Part shown: positions 34,528-36,461 of the stretch, one piece after another
Position numbering within the stretch: the stretch's first letter is position 1
Layout: each line of letters opens with the position of its first letter
Virus record (IMG/VR): IMGVR_UViG_3300031576_000192
Coordinates: 1-36,461 of that record
DNA length: 36,461 nt
Direction: 5' to 3' (one strand)
Source of the DNA: a virus
Made by a program: the position numbers and the translations under genes
Notes under the pieces: model-generated
The model's input: the letters and a program-made list of their open reading frames with translations, nothing else
Told to the model about the DNA's origin: nothing
Database searches by the model: none

Positions 34528-35241
34528 ATGCCGCAAGAACAGACTGGCATCGTGATGATCCACGGGCGCGAGTACCAGACAGTCGCGCTCCGCGTGCGAA
34601 AGTTCCGCGAGCAGCACCCGGACTGGTCGCTCACGAGCGAGATCATCCAGCGTGATGATATGATCGTCGTCATGCGATCCTCCATCGCCGACCCGGCGGG
34701 CCGGGTGCTCGCGACCGGGCACGCCGAGGAAGTGCGGTCGGCCTCGCAAATAAACGAAACATCAGCCCTAGAAAACTGCGAGACTTCCGCGCACGGCCGC
34801 GCGCTCGCGGCGCTCGGGTTCGGCGGGTCCGAGTTCGCTTCCGCGGACGAAGTGGCGAACGCTATCCACCAGCAGGCGCAGCCCCCCGCGGTGCCGCGAC
34901 CCGCGCCATCCGGTCCCCCGGCGGTGCCGCGACCCGCGCCATCCGGTAAGCTCGGAGATTTCTTCGTGGATGGCGTGGTCGGGGACTACCAGCCTCCCAA
35001 GGAGGGGAAGAGCGGTAGATACGGTCCCGCCGCCTTCACGGTGGGAGGAATGGTGGTGAAAACCTTTGACGGAAAAGTACGGCAACTGATGGAAGCGGCA
35101 TACAGCGCGCAAGTGCCTGCCAAGGTCTGGTACGAGAAGAAGACATCCCGCTATGGGATGGACCTCTGGATCGTGGACGCGCAGGCGCAGGGAATTCCCG
35201 ATCCCGGCGAGTTTGGGGATGGCGCAAATGAAGAAGCATGA
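34528..35241 (+). CDS. ERF-type single-strand annealing protein candidate
   Basis: ATG 34528 has GGAGGAG upstream and lies 5 bp after the previous stop. The product has 237 residues. The N-terminal half (RVRKFREQHPDWSLTSEII, MIVVMRSSIADPAGRVLATGHAEE, NETSALENCETSAHGRALAALGFGG, FASADEVANAI) matches a phage family that I associate with ERF/Rad52-like annealing proteins; the TSAxGRALAxLG helix is characteristic. Two 11-residue Pro repeats (119-140) link it to a C-terminal domain (GDFFVDGVVGDYQ, AFTVGGMVVKTFDG, AKVWYEKK) that looks OB-fold-like. RusA at the left end would be a natural partner in recombination. Confidence 0.65.
   Translation: MPQEQTGIVMIHGREYQTVALRVRKFREQHPDWSLTSEIIQRDDMIVVMRSSIADPAGRVLATGHAEEVRSASQINETSALENCETSAHGRALAALGFGGSEFASADEVANAIHQQAQPPAVPRPAPSGPPAVPRPAPSGKLGDFFVDGVVGDYQPPKEGKSGRYGPAAFTVGGMVVKTFDGKVRQLMEAAYSAQVPAKVWYEKKTSRYGMDLWIVDAQAQGIPDPGEFGDGANEEA
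34882..34947 (+). repeat. Two tandem 33-bp repeats in the annealing-protein gene
   Basis: Units 34882-34914 and 34915-34947 are nearly identical and encode PPAVPRPAPSG twice, the linker between the two domains. The repeat is in frame, so unit gain or loss would only change the linker length. Confidence 0.9.
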
Positions 35242-35265
35242 TCCAGAGGTAGGGGGGAGCGTGAT

Positions 35266-35418
35266 ATGAGCCCGATGCTCTCCTATCACAACGACCCCGC
35301 GATCAAAGCAAAGTACCTGGAGCGGGTGAGGATGCACCGGGAGGCGGCGGAGTATAAATGGCTGGGCGATGTGCTCTGCGAGGAGATGGCGCGTGCTGGG
35401 GAGACGCGCCATGAGTGA
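35266..35418 (+). CDS. Small helical early protein (50 residues)
   Basis: ATG 35266 is preceded by GGGGGGAG about 8 bases away, and the stop overlaps the next gene's ATG by 8 bp. The protein is one long charged helix (KAKYLERVRMHREAAEYKWLGDVLCEEMARAGE). No motif recognised. Coupling on the 3' side and the good ribosome site support it. Confidence 0.6.
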   Translation: MSPMLSYHNDPAIKAKYLERVRMHREAAEYKWLGDVLCEEMARAGETRHE

Positions 35419-35695
35419 CAGCCCCGGTGACGCCACTCGCTACGCGCGGTTCCTCGCCTGGGCGGGCATCTTCGCCCTGGCGCTGTCCTTCGCGATCTAC
35501 GGCTGGTTCGGCGGTCATGGCTGGTGGCTGTCGGCCTTGGCTGTCGCCGGACTCGCATGGGCGGTGTTCGGGCTGCTGTGGGGCTTGTGCGCCGTGGGCG
35601 CCCAGCATGACGACTGCTGCCCCTTTTGCGGCGCGTCCCCAGCGGGCGAGTACAAGTGCGATCGGTGCGAGACGGTGTGGCTGGATCAACTGTAG
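35411..35695 (+). CDS. Two-TM protein with C-terminal zinc ribbon
   Basis: ATG 35411 gives 94 residues, overlapping the previous gene by 8 bp; the open frame extends upstream without a ribosome site. Two TM helices (about 14-33 and 38-62) are followed by a cytosolic or periplasmic zinc ribbon, Cys70-x2-Cys73 and Cys83-x2-Cys86 (CPFCGASPAGEYKCDRC). Membrane-anchored zinc ribbons are rare among small phage proteins. Possibly a host-interaction factor; no family recognised. Confidence 0.6.
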   Translation: MSDSPGDATRYARFLAWAGIFALALSFAIYGWFGGHGWWLSALAVAGLAWAVFGLLWGLCAVGAQHDDCCPFCGASPAGEYKCDRCETVWLDQL

Positions 35696-35721
35696 TACAA
35701 AGCAAGAGGAGGGAAAGACCC

Positions 35722-36033
35722 ATGCAGTATAGACAGGGTGACGTGTTGCTCGTGCGGGTGGACTCCCTGCCCGCCGGAGACCGCAAGGATGCCAGAGGCG
35801 AAGGTCAAATCGTCCTCGCTCGCGGTGAGGCGACAGGTCACGCGCACACGATAGAGGATGCGCCGCCGGGGACGGAGTTCGTCGAGATCGGAGGGGTGTG
35901 CTTCCTCATACTCACGGAGGCGGCGGACCTGGTGCATCAGGAGCACGGCACGATCACCGTGCCGCCCGGGACTTACACGGTCAAGCGACAGCGCGAATAC
36001 ACGCCGGAGGCGGTCCGTAATGTCCAGGACTAG
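35722..36033 (+). CDS. Conserved phage protein (GDVLL / TGHAH type)
   Basis: ATG 35722 has GAGGAGGG upstream, giving 103 residues. MQYRQGDVLLVRVDSLP, ARGEATGHAHTIED, and the ending LVHQEHGTITVPPGTYTVKRQREYTPEAVR form a set that I recognise from many phages and some bacteria, always uncharacterised. The beta-rich pattern and conserved His residues suggest a small barrel. It overlaps the next gene by 14 bp. Confidence 0.7.
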   Translation: MQYRQGDVLLVRVDSLPAGDRKDARGEGQIVLARGEATGHAHTIEDAPPGTEFVEIGGVCFLILTEAADLVHQEHGTITVPPGTYTVKRQREYTPEAVRNVQD

Positions 36034-36461
36034 GCTCTACACCCTGACGGATGAACACCGCGCCCAGCTCCCGGGCTGGGCGCGGAAGTGGATCGCCAAT
36101 GCGATGTCTACGAGTTCGATGGATGCGCACGAGCGCGAGATAGTATCGGGCGCAGTACTCGGGCTGTATGAGGCTGCTGGCCTGCCGCCTCCCAAGCATA
36201 TCGTCTTTGTCCCTAGCCCATTCGTGCTACGCTTTGCTGGGGGATTCGCCGCTGCCATCTGGTATCACCACCACAATACAACGAGCGCCGCCACCGACGC
36301 CGCCGTCGCCGCCACCCGCGCCGCCACCCGCGACGCCACCTACGCCGCCACCCGCGACGCCACCCGCGCCGCCACCCGCGCCGCCACCAGCGCCGCCACC
36401 AGCACCGCCACCAGCGCCGCCACCTACGAAGCCACCTACGAAGCCACCGACGACGCCACCC
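36020..36461 (+). CDS. Phage protein with C-terminal Ala-Thr tetrapeptide repeats (3' partial)
   Basis: ATG 36020 lies inside the 3' end of the previous gene, and the frame runs off the right edge (147 codons visible). The N-terminal 85 residues (LTDEHRAQLPGWARKWIANAMS, LYEAAGLPPPKHIVFVPSPFVLRFAGGFAAAIW) match a conserved phage protein I recall as uncharacterised. From about residue 89 the sequence becomes a regular four-residue repeat [A/D/E]-A-T-x, at least 15 units. Such strict periodicity suggests a right-handed or solenoid-like fold. The full length is unknown. Confidence 0.7.
   Translation, partial: MSRTRLYTLTDEHRAQLPGWARKWIANAMSTSSMDAHEREIVSGAVLGLYEAAGLPPPKHIVFVPSPFVLRFAGGFAAAIWYHHHNTTSAATDAAVAATRAATRDATYAATRDATRAATRAATSAATSTATSAATYEATYEATDDAT
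36284..36461 (+). repeat. 12-bp tandem repeat array encoding AAT-type units
   Basis: About fifteen degenerate copies of a GCCGCCACCCGC-like 12-mer continue to the edge of the window. Copies vary mainly at the fourth codon of each unit. The array is GC-rich and likely hard to assemble, which may explain why the contig ends here. Confidence 0.85.

Noticed and set aside
1-36461. tRNA genes, rRNA, CRISPR arrays, insertion sequences or an integrase with an attachment site
   Set aside because: I saw no cloverleaf, spaced direct repeats, transposase or recombinase motif on either strand. Temperate lifestyle therefore cannot be supported beyond the repressor-like switch.

Overview
The window is most of the genome of a GC-rich, tailed double-stranded DNA phage. 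The layout is podovirus-like: portal, scaffold, capsid, two adaptor-like proteins, a long beta-rich tail protein, fibre-like proteins and a set of internal virion/ejection-type proteins. I see no tape measure, tail tube, sheath, integrase, tRNA or CRISPR array. The host cannot be named. A lipobox protein and TM/coiled-coil spanin-like proteins suggest a diderm (Gram-negative) host. Both ends cut plus-strand genes (a RusA-like resolvase at the left, an Ala-Thr repeat protein at the right). I infer that these belong to one rightward early operon that crosses the missing junction of a circularly permuted genome.

Layout. (1) 34182-34343 is a divergent control region. Two near-consensus sigma70 promoters face away from each other, and each -10 box is covered by a CCTAT-N10-ATAGG inverted repeat. 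Leftward it transcribes a ribbon-helix-helix (RHH) repressor candidate whose predicted start site falls on its ATG. Rightward it transcribes 34344 onwards: a small gene, an annealing-type recombinase, small membrane/zinc-ribbon proteins, a conserved phage protein and the repeat protein, probably continuing to RusA and a Cys-rich protein at 3-931. (2) 33837 down to 28437 is a leftward early/middle block with several promoters: small membrane proteins, an O-like replication protein containing 12-bp iteron-like repeats, a RadC-like JAMM protein, and a module of TM protein, MoxR-type AAA+ ATPase and HExxH+VWA protein. (3) 27898-28436 is a 539-bp non-coding stretch packed with inverted repeats, with a sharp C-rich to G-rich switch. 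(4) 27897 down to 923 is the long leftward late operon. It begins with small zinc-ribbon/DUF4177-like genes and the terminase, continues through head, tail and ejection genes, and ends with small membrane proteins, a RyR-domain protein, a DNA methyltransferase, a Lar-like zinc protein and lysis genes (SleB-like hydrolase, holin, lipoprotein). It meets the rightward early transcript head-on near 923-931.

Most genes overlap by 1-30 bp with start/stop coupling, so the operons are probably translated as coupled units. The most unusual features are: a large terminase split into separate ATPase and nuclease genes with a third gene between them, each with its own ribosome-binding site; the phage MoxR/VWA module; the twin-operator leaderless switch; the repeat-rich intergenic region; triplet runs giving Asn5 and Cys5Gly5 in the methyltransferase; and tandem families of paralogous structural genes. 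Three places look like single-base frameshifts, either sequencing errors or genuine.
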